A stretch of DNA of 64,000 bases from Clarkia xantiana subsp. parviflora (GCA_036873135.1 JAPTYO010000021.1:248001-312000); one strand, 5' to 3'. Positions 1 through 10,877 are shown, numbered from the stretch's first letter. The notes: generated by a model from the letters alone, not told the origin. Numbers and translations: made by a program.

Positions 1-1778
1 TGCACCTCCCGATGGTTTATCGGAGACTTCATCTCCTCGATTGCCCTCAACTTCTCAGGGTTCACCTCAATTCCTCGCTGGCTTACCATAAAGCCCAGAA
101 ACTTCCCCGAGTGGACTTCGAAGGCGCACTTGGTCGGGTTCAAGCGAACCTGATGAAGCCTCATCCGCTCAAACGCCGTGGCTAGGTTGTGCACATGATC
201 CTCAGCTTGTCGGGACTTCACCAGCATATCGTCCACGTAAGCCTCCATGGTTTTCCCCAGCATATCCCCGAACAGCTTGTTCACCATCCGCTGGTAGGTT
301 GCCCCGGCATTGATCAATCCGAAAGGCATGACATTATAATGATAGATATCACTGTCGGCATAAAAGGCAGTGTGGGGGGCGTCCTCCTTAGCCATCTTGA
401 TCTGATTATAGCCCGAGTACGCATCCATGAAGCTCAACAACTCATGTCCCGACGTGGCATCCACCAACTGGTCGATTCTCGGGAGCGGGTAACAGTCCTT
501 CGGGCAAGCCTTATTCAAATCGCGGAAATCAACACACATCCGCCACTTCCCATTGCTCTTCTTCACCAGCACCGGGTTAGCGACCCAAGTCTGGAATCAG
601 AGCTCCTTGATAAATCCAGCGTCGAGCAACCTGCCCACCTCCTGCTGGATCGCAATCCTCTTGTCCGCGCCTATCGGACGCCTTTTCTGCGCGATAGGCT
701 TGATCGCGGGATCAATCTTCAACTCGTGCACGATCACATCGGGGCTGATTCCTGGCATGTCACTCGGGGACCAGGCAAACAGCTCCTTGAACTCCTTCAG
801 CAGCTCAATCAATTCTCGGGCCCTCTCGTCAGACAGGGCGGACCCGATTTTCACCTTCCTCTGAGGTCCGTCAATCTCGACCTCCTTCAAATCCTCCATG
901 GGGGCGGGACACCCAAACTCCTCTCTGGGATCAGCATCTGTCTGGAGGATAGCCATAGCCTCCCGTCTCTTCCGTCGGGTGGCATTAACGTAGCACCTCC
1001 TGGAAGCCACCTGGTCGCCCTTGACCTCTCCGACTCCATGATCAGTTGGGAACTTCATCTTCTAGTGCACAGTTGAGGCAACTGCCATCAGGGGGTTGAT
1101 CATGGTTCTCCCAATAATCGCATTGTAAGTCCCCGCGGACTCAACCACCACAAAGTCCACGTTTCTCCTCTCCGCCTTCCACCCGCTACCAAACTCCACT
1201 GGTAAGGTGATCATTCCCAGCGGATAGGAGGTAATACCAGAGAACCCAACCATCGGGAAGGTCACCTCCTTCAGATCCTTCTTCATTTTCCCCATGGCTT
1301 TCAGTGCGTCCATAAACAGAATGTCGGAGGAGCTCCCTCCGTCGATCAAAATCCGCTTCATCTCGTACCCATCCACGTCCAAGGTCACGACCAGAGCATC
1401 ATCGTGTGGACTCTCCACACCTATCAGGTCCTCCACGGAAAAGGAAATCACCATCTCTTCCTTTGCGGTCCAGGATCGGGACCTCTTGCCTAGCACCACA
1501 GCAGCAGAAATTCTAGAGGCATAGACCTCCCGAGAGGCTGTGGTGTCACCTCCTGCGGCAAATCCTCCGTGAATCACATTGATGGTGCCCCGCTTCTCCT
1601 TACGGGCACCAGAAGACTCTGGCTCAGACTTCTTCTTCTTCGGGGACCGATCGCGGGATCAGGAACGGGACCGCGATCGAGATCGAGAGCGGGACCGACA
1701 CCGCTTTTCAGCCACAAACTCCTTGAGCTTCCCCTTCTGGATCAGCTTCTCGATCTCCTTCTTCAACTCCCGACAGTG
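1..1778 (-). pseudogene. E pol: RS-rich linker, protease and N-terminal reverse transcriptase
   Basis: Read from 1778 leftwards, this continues gag after the A insertion. It has an Arg-Ser-rich linker (about 1650..1710), a retroviral-type aspartic protease with ILIDGGSS (about 1335..1360), and the RT with FMDAYSGYNQ (about 400..430) and YVDDMLV (about 218..240); the window edge cuts the RT. The frame is open apart from three stops: TGA at 1659..1661 and 597..599, and TAG at 1062..1064. At each site relatives D or F have CGA or CAG. The frame is otherwise preserved, so decay came mainly by point mutation. Protein homology to Tat elements is clear. Confidence 0.88.
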
Positions 1779-1783
1779 GTTAG
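1779..1783. repeat. TSD of A, left copy (GTTAG)
   Basis: GTTAG here and at 11904..11908 flank element A. Removing A plus one copy restores the gag sequence seen in F at the same codons. Confidence 0.93.
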
Positions 1784-2758
1784 TGTTAAGTTATGAGATC
1801 TAGGTCAACGGGGTGTCGGCTTTGATCTCACTCCTTATGGGGGATGTGTATGATCCGGTCTTCTCGAGTTGTCTTGCCTTTGTCTATGTCCTTCTTCCTT
1901 TCCTTCTTCCCTTGGTTCCTTCTCTTCTTCTCTCCCTTTGCCCTGCAAAAGGGGCAATACCAGACACGGAGGAGGGGGGGGTGGTGCCTGGTGAACCCTC
2001 TCCGATGCCTAAGTCAGAACTATATTTCTAGAGAGATAAAGCTAGAGAGATGTCAGAGCTAAATTGTTCAAATGGCCAAGATCCCCAAATGAGTTGTGAA
2101 GGTGGGGTATTTATAGGCAACGGTGTCATTAAGGTGGCTTAATGACATCGTTAACCTCTAAACACAATTAATTAACCTTTAAGTATATAATTAAGACCTT
2201 AGGATTCGGAGGAGGTAGGCAGACTGGACCGAGCATGGGCGTCTGAGAGGGGTGTCGGGACCCTTGGGGGGGGAGGAATCCGACCCCCAAGGGTAGGGGT
2301 TGGGTGAGGGCACCCAACCCCTCCTAGGGAGGGTGGGGTTGGCCAACCCCATCCCTCCTAGGAGGGATCGGGTCAGCCGACCCGATCTCTCCTAGGAGAG
2401 ATCGGGTTGGCCAACCCGATCTCTCCTAGGAGAGATCGGGTTGGCCGACCCGATCTCTCCTAGGAGAGATCGGGTCGGCTGACCCGATCTCTCCTAGGAG
2501 AGATCGGGTTGGTCCACCCGATCTCCCCTAGGGGAGATCGGGTTGGCTGACCCGATCTCCCCTAGGGGAGGTCGGGTGTGGCCACCCGACCTCACCTAGG
2601 TGAGTTCTTCGTTGTCGGACGGGCGCTTCGGCCCCGTCCGAGCCGTTGGTGTTCTCGCGAAGTGTCCGGGTTGAAGTTTCGATTTGCAATCATAAATAGG
2701 ACGATAAAAATACAACGGTTCGGAAGTCAACGGGTTCAAATTGGGCGTATATCCATCA
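1784..2758 (-). repeat. 3' LTR of A (975 bp)
   Basis: In element sense the LTR begins TGATGGATATACG at 2758 and ends TAACTTAACA at 1784. A sense TATA box (CTATAAATAC) lies at about 2107..2116, placing U3 at 2117..2758. U3 holds the palindrome array described separately. It matches 10929..11903 throughout by eye. Confidence 0.95.
2311..2604. repeat. Array of alternating palindromes in the LTR U3 of A
   Basis: About 294 bp made of nine palindromes centred on CCTAGG (for example GATCTCTCCTAGGAGAGATC), spaced about 36 bp apart. They are joined by a second palindrome type centred on TTGGCCAA or a close variant (GGGTTGGCCAACCC). Almost every base belongs to an inverted repeat. Units differ slightly (CTCTCCTAGGAGAG, CCCCTAGGGG, CACCTAGGTG), so paired changes keep the symmetry. 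Confidence 0.95.
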
Positions 2759-3282
2759 CATGCCCCCGAGTCAACCAATGGCCTAACCCTTGATTGACTC
2801 TATTTCAGGATGGTATGACACGCGCAATTTGAAACCGGGATTTTACCTTCTTTGTCTGAATGTCTGCTTACCCTTAGATGCGTGCCTCTGACCCTGCCCC
2901 CCTGTATACTGAGATAGAGGAATTGTAAACGTCAGAGTAGCACGGACGTGTGCCTAGACACACGTCCGTCTGAGGTGGGAGTGATAAACTTATCTCTGCT
3001 ACAGGTGTATACTCAAAAAATACAAACTTGCACCGGGGTGTGATACGAGTGCAACTAAATAACTTACGCTTCCAATTTCGTGCCGGGATTTTATCTTAGT
3101 GATGAAAAATTTCAGTTTTGGTCTAAAATTTTCCTAAGTATGGGATACTAGGAAATAAACCTTAGTAGATGTCAACTATGGTAAGTGTGAGTTTAACCAT
3201 GGTTGATGGGAACTGGTTTTTGAATCTTGTCCCTTGAAATTTTCCATTCTAAAAATCAACGGTGTTGATTTGGCGACTCTAG
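2759..3282. other. A: 3' internal non-coding segment next to the 3' LTR
   Basis: No coding sequence seen. The bases next to the LTR read, in element sense, CGGGGGCATG, a purine-rich stretch in the position of the polypurine tract. The same segment recurs in B at 53030..53450. Confidence 0.7.
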
Positions 3283-3330
3283 AAAAACCCTAATCCTCTG
3301 TATTATAAAAGGAGAAGTGATTACCTCATT
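3283..3330 (+). promoter_or_regulatory. Candidate promoter of the antisense gene of A
   Basis: AAACCCTAA (telo-box-like, about 3284..3293) precedes a TATA-like TATTATAAAAGG at 3301..3312. A pyrimidine-rich start region TTACCTCATTCTC follows about 20 nt on, at 3321. It points to the plus strand, opposite to pol, and lies about 1 kb upstream of the first recognisable antisense exon. The spacing is typical of plant promoters; function is inferred. Confidence 0.55.
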
Positions 3331-3699
3331 CTCATTGTCCTTTTCTCTTCTTTTCCTTTTGGCGGTGGGATTTCTGGTCAAGCTTGTTTCTCGGGGCGTG
3401 CGTTGCATTGAGGTACGTGTCTTCTCTTTTTGTGTAAGCGTTGCCTTTGAGAGATTTAATTATGCTTCTCCTTCAATCGTTTCCTTACTCGTCTCGTTCT
3501 TGATTTGTATGTCTTCATGATAATATAGTCCTGTTTGACTCGTCATTTTTCCATCTTCTTACCTTCATGTTTCCGCTTACCGGCGGGTGAAGTCCTCCAT
3601 GTTGGGATTATAATTATCTCCTTTTGCCCCTTATCTTCGCTTGTTGACCCGTGGGTCTCTCTGTGCTGGGGTTTGTAACTATCTTCCTTTGTCTCCCCG

Positions 3700-4188
3700 C
3701 CTCTGCCTATTGGCTGACGAGGTCTCCTTATGCTGGGAGTTATGACTATCTCCTCATGCCCCCTGCCTCTGCTTGTTGGCTGATGGGGTCTCCTTATGCT
3801 GGGAGTTATGACTATCTCCCCCTGCCCCCTGCCTCTGCCTATTGGCTGATGGGGTCTCCTTATGCTGGGAGTTATGACTATCTCCCCCTGCCCCCTGCCT
3901 CTGCCTATTGGCTGATGGGGTCTCCTTATGCTGGGAGTTATGACTATCTCCTCCTGCCCCCTGCCTCTGCTTGTTGGCTGATGGGGTCTCCTTATGCTGG
4001 GAGTTATGACTATCTCCCCCTGCCCCCTGCCTCTGCCTATTGGCTGATGGGGTCTCCTTATGCTGGGAGTTATGACTATCTCCCCCTGCCCCCTGCCTCT
4101 GCCTATTGGCTGATGGGGTCTCCTTATGCTGGGAGTTATGACTATCTCCTCCTGCCCCCTGCCTCTGCTTATTGGCTGATGGGGTCTT
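3700..4188. repeat. 66-bp tandem repeat in A (about 7 copies)
   Basis: Unit starts GCCTCTGCCTATTGGCTGAT and repeats every 66 bp with few differences. Since 66 is a multiple of three, both strands stay open by arithmetic (a 22-residue period on each), so I do not call a gene. It lies between the candidate promoter and the first antisense exon and may be part of that gene's 5' leader or an intron. It is absent from the matching part of B. Confidence 0.93.
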
Positions 4189-4332
4189 TCTTGTCGTCTT
4201 TCTATTCTTGTCTTTTGACTTTGTATCCATCATTTAGGGAAATGAGTTCGTATCTCTTGTCCATTGTTTGCTTTCTGTTTTCCTTGGGCTGAGCCTGTGT
4301 TTTTTCCGGTCAGCAGAACTTTCTGGTGATTG

Positions 4333-5396
4333 ATGAGGAGTAAGAGGCCAGTACGTGTGGGGGTGGTTACTTCCGGGACCGGATCTTCGATTGCAAAAAG
4401 ATCAGTTTTCTATGGTGCGGGGAGGTGTTCTCTAACTGAAGGTAAGGGTGGTGACGTTAGGGTGCCATCTTCTTTCTATATTGATGCCCCCCAATCGAAG
4501 GTCCGGGATCCGTCTTTTCCTTCCTCCTTGTTTGGTGAGTCCTTGAGCAACTGAGTTTCTTTAGTGTACCTTGGTATTTACTCTGTGCTTTGTTATAGGT
4601 AGACTTCGTCTTCCGCGTCTGAGTCGGAAGGAGCTGTCTCGTCCCCCTGTTGATGGGATTGTCGGGTCCGAGTGGGCGCCTTATTATGGGCGTGGGGCTC
4701 GTTTTGACAATCAATCTTCTTTACAAACTCCTGAAGTTGGAGTTCGTGTTCTGCAGTCTGCTGTTCCTCCTGCTGATCGTGTGTCCCTCTCCAAAGGGTT
4801 GGAGGCAACTTATGAGTTGGCTCGTGATGTGTTGGCTCGTTATGCTCCTGTAATGTTACAAACTGTTTTATCCTTCGGCATACTTCTTCTTCATGTGTTA
4901 TCCGCCTCATCTTTTATTTTTGTTGCAGGGTATGGCCGACCTTGTTAATTTATCCACCCTTGCCATTGATCTTGCTGAGGAGAGGAAGGTATATGAGGAC
5001 ATTTGTGTCTCTCTTAAATCCAATCTTATTAGCTGTTTGGAGCATAGCCGTATCACTGATTTGCGGTGCCGAGACTTGGAGGGTCGCATTGTTCTTCTCA
5101 ATGAAGAGGTTGAGGCGTTGAAACAAAGGTCTTATCGTGATGAGACACTCCGGGCTGCTGAGTTAGTCTCTCTGGAGGAAATGTTTTGTATGGAGGCGAA
5201 GGAGTGTGCCATTGCTGAGTATAAGGCCTCTTCTGCTTATCGGGCTGCTATGGATGTTCGTTGCTCTGTGGCGAAACGTATTTCCTTGAAGAAGATTCTT
5301 GAGCGTATTCATATGATTGCTCCTGACTTTCCTTTTTCTCGACTTGGTGATTTGTCAGACTTTGCTATTAAGCATATTGCGAAGATAAGGGAATAG
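4333..5396 (+). CDS. A: spliced antisense gene (aORF), coiled-coil protein
   Basis: Three exons join in one frame: 4333..4534, 4599..4849 and 4929..5396. Introns are 4535..4598 (donor GTGAGT, acceptor ATAG) and 4850..4928 (donor GTAATG, acceptor TTGCAG after a T-rich stretch). The start is the ATG at 4333; further 5' exons are possible. The last exon (about 155 codons) is rich in Glu, Lys, Leu and Arg with heptad-like spacing, suggesting a coiled coil. The gene runs opposite to pol between the 3'-UTR repeats and the 3' LTR. Extra antisense genes at this place are known from Tat-lineage elements such as Grande; function is unknown. I see no catalytic motif. Splicing is inferred from signals and frame only. 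Confidence 0.65.
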
Positions 5397-5796
5397 TACC
5401 CTTATTTCTTGTGGTAGTCTCATGTGTTTGTGAGTTGTGGTTGTCTTTAGAGTTTAAAACTCCATCTTTCTTAGTGTTGCCTTCTTTGTGTGATACACTT
5501 GTCTCTACTCGTTGTATACATGGCCGTGTGCTTATGTCTCTTCTTATGACGCCTCCTTGTGCCTTGTGTATGGCTCTTTGGGTATGGAACCTTCCCTTGG
5601 TATATTTCCTTTACTTATTCTTCTTTCGTGGTTTCCTTCATGTCATACCTGTAACTTCATAAAGAAAAAACATTATTTGTTCTTCACATTACTTTACTTA
5701 GAAATTTCTTTCTCATGGTATCCTTCTAAGCATGGTACGATGATCTTTTCTGATACCCCTTACACGGTATACGTTGTACTGTTAGACCAAAGATAC
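5397..5796. other. A: non-coding segment downstream of the antisense gene
   Basis: T-rich sequence without a convincing gene. It aligns with B at about 55960..56200 (shared stretch around CCTTCTAAGCATGGTACGAT), so it is a conserved part of this element family and probably the 3' UTR of the antisense transcript. Confidence 0.6.
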
Positions 5797-6050
5797 GGCA
5801 CTTAACGTTTCGCAGGATAGGCTCCCGGAGGGCGCAGGTTAGTCCACCAATACAATACCTTCTTGACGGGTGTCAAACTGTTCACGAGACAGGCTCTCGG
5901 ACGGCACTTAACGTTTCACAGGATAGGCTCCCGGAGGGCACAGGTTAGTCCACCAATACCATACCTTCTTGACGGGTGTCAAACTGTTCACGAGACAGGC
6001 TCTCGGACGGCACTTAACGTTTCACAGGATAGGCTCCCGGAGGGCTCAGG
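5797..6050. repeat. 106-bp tandem repeat in the 3' UTR of A (about 2.4 copies)
   Basis: GGCACTTAACGTTTC recurs at 5797, 5903 and 6009, giving a 106-bp period. Related units occur in B at about 56204..56520. Confidence 0.9.
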
Positions 6051-6668
6051 TTAGACCAAAGATACGCTCTTGGTGGGCGTCGAACTGGTAGTTTGAAATC
6101 TACCTCAAGATACGCTCTTGGGGGCGTCGAACTGGTAGTGTTTTTTCTACCTCAAGATACGCTCTTGGGGGCGTCGAATCTGGTAGGTTGCAAATCTACC
6201 TCAAGATACGCTCCTGGGGGCGTCGAATTCGTAGTTTTTGGAAACCACTCTCAAGATACGCTCTTGGTGCGTCGAAGTCGTAGTGTAATAACTACTCTCA
6301 AGATACGCTCTTGGGGGCGTCGAAGGTTGTAGTATGAACACTACTCTCAAGATACGCTCTTGGCGGCGTCGAGGTTCGTAGTTTTTGGAAACCACTCTCA
6401 AGATACGCTCTTGGGGGCGTCGAATGTCGTAGTACGAAGACTACTCTCAAGATACGCTCTTGGTGGCGTCGAATTCGTAGTATGAACACTACTCTCAAGA
6501 TACGCTCTTGGGGGCGTCGAATGTCGTAGTACGAAGACTACTCTCAAGATACGCTCTTGGGGGCGTCGAATTCGTAGTATGAACACTACTCTCAAGATAC
6601 GCTCTTGGGGGCGTCGAATGTCGTAGTACGAAGACTACTCTCAAGATACGCTCTTGGGGGCGTCGAAG
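6051..6668. repeat. 48-50-bp tandem repeat in the 3' UTR of A (about 13 copies)
   Basis: Unit core is CAAGATACGCTCTTGGGGGC followed by GTCGAA and a variable 20-odd bp. Each core can form a small ACGC/GCGT hairpin. The array begins about 280 bp past the pol stop. Similar arrays occur in B and C. Confidence 0.92.
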
Positions 6669-6950
6669 GTTGTTGACTTGAAGTCATATCTGTGTAAGGA
6701 TAACTTGGTGATTGTAACATCACATTCACTGGTAAACTACTACTCTCTTAGGAGCATTCATGTTTTTGTACACTCGGGATGCCTTGGTGCACCAAGACAT
6801 CCTTTGTAGGAGATCAAAGATAGTTGTAGAGTTGGAGTAACTTCGTGAGTTCTCCTTCTCTAGAGTTGTTTTTGAAAAGCTTGTAGAGCTAAAACAAGCA
6901 AAATGCTAGATATGAAACTAAGGATATGGTCTCTTGCTTGTGCTTCCTTC
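6669..6950 (-). other. A: proximal 3' UTR of pol
   Basis: Unique sequence between the pol stop and the satellite-like array, with no gene. The same segment is present in C at 63429..63727. Confidence 0.7.
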
Positions 6951-9900
6951 TTATACGTAGTACTTCTTTAGGTGCTCTCCACTGAAGGTGTTTGTGGAGA
7001 TATACCCCTCCCCATCTTCGAGGCGGTAGGCGTTGACGTAGGGGACTGACGCTATCTTGTAGGGTCCTTCCCATTTTGGAGATAATTTTCTGACTTGGTC
7101 CAAGTGTGAGAACTCATTCCTTCTTAGTACCAGTTCTCCTACGTGGAATTGTCTCTCCTTGACTTGACGGTTGTAGTATCTTGCTGAGACAAGGCGCATT
7201 CGTGTCTGTGCTTCTTCTGAATTCCACCTTTTATCCTCCACCATGTCTAAATCTAAAAGCCTTGCTTTGTTGTTCTCATGCTCCTCAAAGTACTTGGTCC
7301 TCAGTGATTGTACAGCTATTTCTGCTGGTGCCACCGCTTCAGTTCCGTATACCAAGCCAAATGGTGTTTCTCCTGTGGATATCTTTGGTGTTGTTCGCAC
7401 TGCCCATAGGACATTTTCCAGTTCATCTACCCAACTTCCCTTGGTGGCGTGGAGTCGTTTCTTTAGGCCATCTAGCACTATCTTGTTTGCCGATTCTACT
7501 TGTCCGTTTGTCTGGGGGTGCTTCACTGATGCGAAACGGTGATCTATATTCAGTCTTTCGCAATACCACTGTAACTTCTTGCTCTTGAATTGTGGGCCAT
7601 TGTCACTTATTATTGCTTTTGGCACCCCATACCTCGAGACAATGTGAGATTGGATGAAGTTGACGACTTGGTCGTCTGTTGTCTTCCCCATTGCCTTTGC
7701 TTCTATCCACTTGGAGAAGTAGTCTATTGCAACAATTATGCAAGTCTTCTGACCTTTTGTTTTTGGTAGGGGGCCTATCAAATCAATCCCCCATTGTGCG
7801 AAAGGCCAGGCTCCTGAGATGGAGCTTAGCTTTGCTGGTGGGGCTGTTATATTTCTGGAGTACCTTTGGCAGTGATCACATTTTTGTACCAAGTCTGCTA
7901 CTTCTTTGCTCAATGATGGCCAATAGTATCCTAGGTTGTAAACCTTTCGGCTTATTGACCTTGCTCCTTCATGGCACCCCGCCTCTCCCTCATGGAGCTC
8001 TGCAAGTACCCTCTCTGTTTCTGGGTATGCTATGCATTTGAGGAAAGGTGTGGAGTATCCTTTCTTGTAGAGCTCATTGTCCATCACTGCGTAATTCCTA
8101 GCCATCCTTTCAATCTTGACTGCTTCCACCTTATCTTTTGGGAGCTTTCCTTCCATGATGTATTGTCTCATTGGTGTCATCCAGACTTCTGCTTCATCTA
8201 TTGCTAGAACCTCCATTTGTTCTATCACTGATTGCATTCTTTGCTCCACGAAGTGAACCTCTTTGCCTGCTTCTGCCCCTAAGGCTAGTTTACTTAAGGC
8301 GTCTGCCTCTTGGTTTTGTTCTCTTGGGACAGACTCAATGTCGAAGCTTTGGAAGCTCTTTATTAGGTCCTTGGCTTGCTGCAAGTATCTCTGCATGTTT
8401 TCGGACTTTGCAGTGTAGATTCCTTTCACTTGGTTGACAACTAGTTGAGAATCACACTTGACCCTTAAATGCTTTGCCCCTACTCCTTTGGCTATTCTCA
8501 GGCCAGTTATTAGTGCTTCGTATTCAGCCTCATTGTTTGTTGCCTTAAAGGTTAGTGCCATGGCATAGCGCATAGGTGTATCGCTGTTTGGTGGGTATAG
8601 TAAGAGGCCTGCGCCTGACCCTCCTCCGTTGGATGACCCATCAGTATGCATCTCCCATAATTCTTCTGGTTGTGTCTCCTGACTACTACTTGCCTCGCAT
8701 GTAGTTTTGACTTCTCCCAAGTCTTCGCCCGGATTAATTCCAGTGAATTCGGCGATAAAATCCGCTAGAGCTTGACCCTTTATGGCTGTTCTTGGGGCGA
8801 AATGAATGCGAAACTCACTTAACTCGATTGCCCATTTGGTCAGTCTTCCCGATGTGTCTGGTCTCTGCAGGAGGTGTTTCAATGGTTGGTCTGTGAGGAC
8901 TGTTACTTCATGCTCATGAAAATACGGTCTCAACTTTCTTGCTGATACAATCAGTGCATAGAGGTACTTTTCTATTGGCAAGTAGTTGATCTCATACTTT
9001 GCCAATGTTTTGCTTACGAAGTATACTGGCAATTGTGTAGCGTTTTCCTCTTTGATTAGTACTGAGCTAACTGCCACGTTGCTCACTGAGATGTAGAGGT
9101 AGAGGGGCTCCCCTGGTATAGGCTTTGCTAGGGGTGGTAGTGTCTTCAGATGTTGTTTGAGTTGCTGGAAGGCTTCCTCACATCTCGGTGTCCACTCAAA
9201 TTTCTTGTTTGCCCTTAGTACCTCAAAGAAGGGTAATGCCTTGTCTCCTATTTTGGATAGGAATCTGTTAAGGGCTGCCAACCTCCCGTTCAGCCGTTGA
9301 ACCTCTTTGTGCTTCGTTGGTGATTGCATTTCTTCAATTGCTTGAAGTTTTTCGGGGTTTACCTCTATGCCTCGCTGGCTTACCATGAAGCCTAAGAACT
9401 TTCCTGACTGCACCCCAAATGCGCACTTTTTTGGGTTTAGACGGACTTGATATTGCCTCATCCTTTCAAATGTTGAGCGAAGGTTTTCCACATGGTCCTT
9501 CTTCTCTTTAGATTTGACTATCATGTCGTCCACATACGCCTCCATTGTCTTCCCTATCATGTCCCCAAAGATTTTGTTGACCATTCTTTGGTATGTTGCT
9601 CCAGCATTTATGAGTCCGAAAGGCATCACTGTGTAATGGTATATCTCGCTATTAGCGTAGAATGCTGTGTGGGGGGCGTCCTCAGGGGCCATTTTTATCT
9701 GGTTATATCCTGAGTATGCGTCCATGAAGCTCATTAGTTGGTGACCCGATGTTGCATCCACTAACTGATCTATTCTTGGTAGCGGATATGAGTCCTTTGG
9801 GCATGCCTTGTTTAGGTCCCGGTAGTCAATACACATTCTCCAACTTCCTCCCGGCTTCTTTACCAGTACTGGGTTTGCCACCCATGTCTGGAATCTGATT

Positions 9901-10877
9901 TCCTTGATGAACTTTGCCTTTAGTAGCTTTTCTACTTCTTCTTGAATAGCTATCTTTTTATTGCCTCCCATTGGTCTCACCTTCTGTGTTGTTGGCCGCG
10001 TTGCCGCGTCTATGTTGAGCCTATGTGAGATCACATCTTCTGATATCCCTGGCATATCGCTCGGTGACCAGGCGAACAAATCCTTGTACTCCCTTAGTAA
10101 GGCGACTAGATGGTTCTCCTCTTCCTGAGATAAGGCAGTTCCAATTTTAGCCTTCCTATCGGGTTCTTCTATAAGTATCTCTTTTAGTTCCTCCATGGGG
10201 GCTGGCCTTCCATGATCTTCTCTTGGGTCCTCGTCTACTAGTAGGACTTCTCTTGTTTTCTTCCTTTTGCCTAGTGCAATCCTTGCACATTTCCGTGCTA
10301 CCTTCTGGTTACCCTTTACTTCCCCTATCCCTTGGTCTGTGGGGAATTTCACTTTCTGATATAGCGTTGATGGTACCATACCCCACTTGTTGATTGTAGT
10401 GGTACCTAGGACCCCATTGTACTCCTCCATGTCTTCTGTAATGAAGAATGGGACATCAATCTTTAGCTGCCTCTGCCCTGTGCCCAGTGTCACAGGTAGT
10501 GTGACTGCCCCCAGTGGGTATGTTGGCTCTCCTGAAAATCCTACCAAGGGGGAGTAAACCTGTTTTATGCTACTTGGCCTAACTCCTAGTATACTGAGGA
10601 TCTTTTTGCTAATGATGTTGGGTGAGCTTCCACTGTCTATTAGGATTCTCCCAATGTCCATGTCAGTGATCTTCATTGTTATGACCAGGGCATCCTTGTT
10701 GTCTGGTAACACATGCTCCATGTCTCTTCTTGAAAACTCTATTATGTCTTCTTTCTTTTCCTTTGGTTGTTCTTCTCTTGGCTTAGGAGTCCCTAACTCT
10801 GCCATATATGCTTCTCTGGCATTTGCTGACTCTCCTCCAGCTCCATACCCTCCATGGATGACATATACGTTTGCCAT
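6951..10877 (-). CDS. pol: A pol polyprotein (PR-RT-RH-aRH-INT), intact, no gag
   Basis: A single open frame of 1308 residues. Order: aspartic protease with ILIDSGSS (DSGS at 81-84); reverse transcriptase about 327-510 with MDAYSGYNQ and YVDD at 448-451; RNase H of the Ty3 type about 590-700; a second, archaeal-type RNase H about 740-870 with HTDGSS, NNEAEYEAL, KCDSQLVV and EADALSK; integrase with an H2C2 finger (about 955-1005), catalytic D about 1031, D about 1091 and E about 1127; and a GPY/F motif (KWEGPYK, about 1267). No chromodomain. The double RNase H is the mark of the Tat lineage. The ATG at 10877 sits in good context (A at -3, G at +4) and is 51 nt from the LTR. In D the homologous stretch (INVIHGG) follows gag and an RS linker; here a Met replaces everything upstream. 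No stops or frameshifts. Confidence 0.96.
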   Translation of the reverse strand: MANVYVIHGGYGAGGESANAREAYMAELGTPKPREEQPKEKKEDIIEFSRRDMEHVLPDNKDALVITMKITDMDIGRILIDSGSSPNIISKKILSILGVRPSSIKQVYSPLVGFSGEPTYPLGAVTLPVTLGTGQRQLKIDVPFFITEDMEEYNGVLGTTTINKWGMVPSTLYQKVKFPTDQGIGEVKGNQKVARKCARIALGKRKKTREVLLVDEDPREDHGRPAPMEELKEILIEEPDRKAKIGTALSQEEENHLVALLREYKDLFAWSPSDMPGISEDVISHRLNIDAATRPTTQKVRPMGGNKKIAIQEEVEKLLKAKFIKEIRFQTWVANPVLVKKPGGSWRMCIDYRDLNKACPKDSYPLPRIDQLVDATSGHQLMSFMDAYSGYNQIKMAPEDAPHTAFYANSEIYHYTVMPFGLINAGATYQRMVNKIFGDMIGKTMEAYVDDMIVKSKEKKDHVENLRSTFERMRQYQVRLNPKKCAFGVQSGKFLGFMVSQRGIEVNPEKLQAIEEMQSPTKHKEVQRLNGRLAALNRFLSKIGDKALPFFEVLRANKKFEWTPRCEEAFQQLKQHLKTLPPLAKPIPGEPLYLYISVSNVAVSSVLIKEENATQLPVYFVSKTLAKYEINYLPIEKYLYALIVSARKLRPYFHEHEVTVLTDQPLKHLLQRPDTSGRLTKWAIELSEFRIHFAPRTAIKGQALADFIAEFTGINPGEDLGEVKTTCEASSSQETQPEELWEMHTDGSSNGGGSGAGLLLYPPNSDTPMRYAMALTFKATNNEAEYEALITGLRIAKGVGAKHLRVKCDSQLVVNQVKGIYTAKSENMQRYLQQAKDLIKSFQSFDIESVPREQNQEADALSKLALGAEAGKEVHFVEQRMQSVIEQMEVLAIDEAEVWMTPMRQYIMEGKLPKDKVEAVKIERMARNYAVMDNELYKKGYSTPFLKCIAYPETERVLAELHEGEAGCHEGARSISRKVYNLGYYWPSLSKEVADLVQKCDHCQRYSRNITAPPAKLSSISGAWPFAQWGIDLIGPLPKTKGQKTCIIVAIDYFSKWIEAKAMGKTTDDQVVNFIQSHIVSRYGVPKAIISDNGPQFKSKKLQWYCERLNIDHRFASVKHPQTNGQVESANKIVLDGLKKRLHATKGSWVDELENVLWAVRTTPKISTGETPFGLVYGTEAVAPAEIAVQSLRTKYFEEHENNKARLLDLDMVEDKRWNSEEAQTRMRLVSARYYNRQVKERQFHVGELVLRRNEFSHLDQVRKLSPKWEGPYKIASVPYVNAYRLEDGEGYISTNTFSGEHLKKYYV

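Noticed and set aside
189..1076. Plus-strand open frame of 295 codons in E (and a similar one at 43697..44428 in F)
   Set aside because: Exact antisense shadow of conserved pol sequence; codon pattern follows the pol frame.
3651..4292. Long open frames over the 66-bp repeat on both strands
   Set aside because: A repeat length divisible by three keeps all non-stop frames open; no start context or conserved domain, and the array is missing in B.
6093..6595. Several 65-80 codon frames on both strands in the A array
   Set aside because: Produced by tandem repeats with near-constant period; repeated peptides only.
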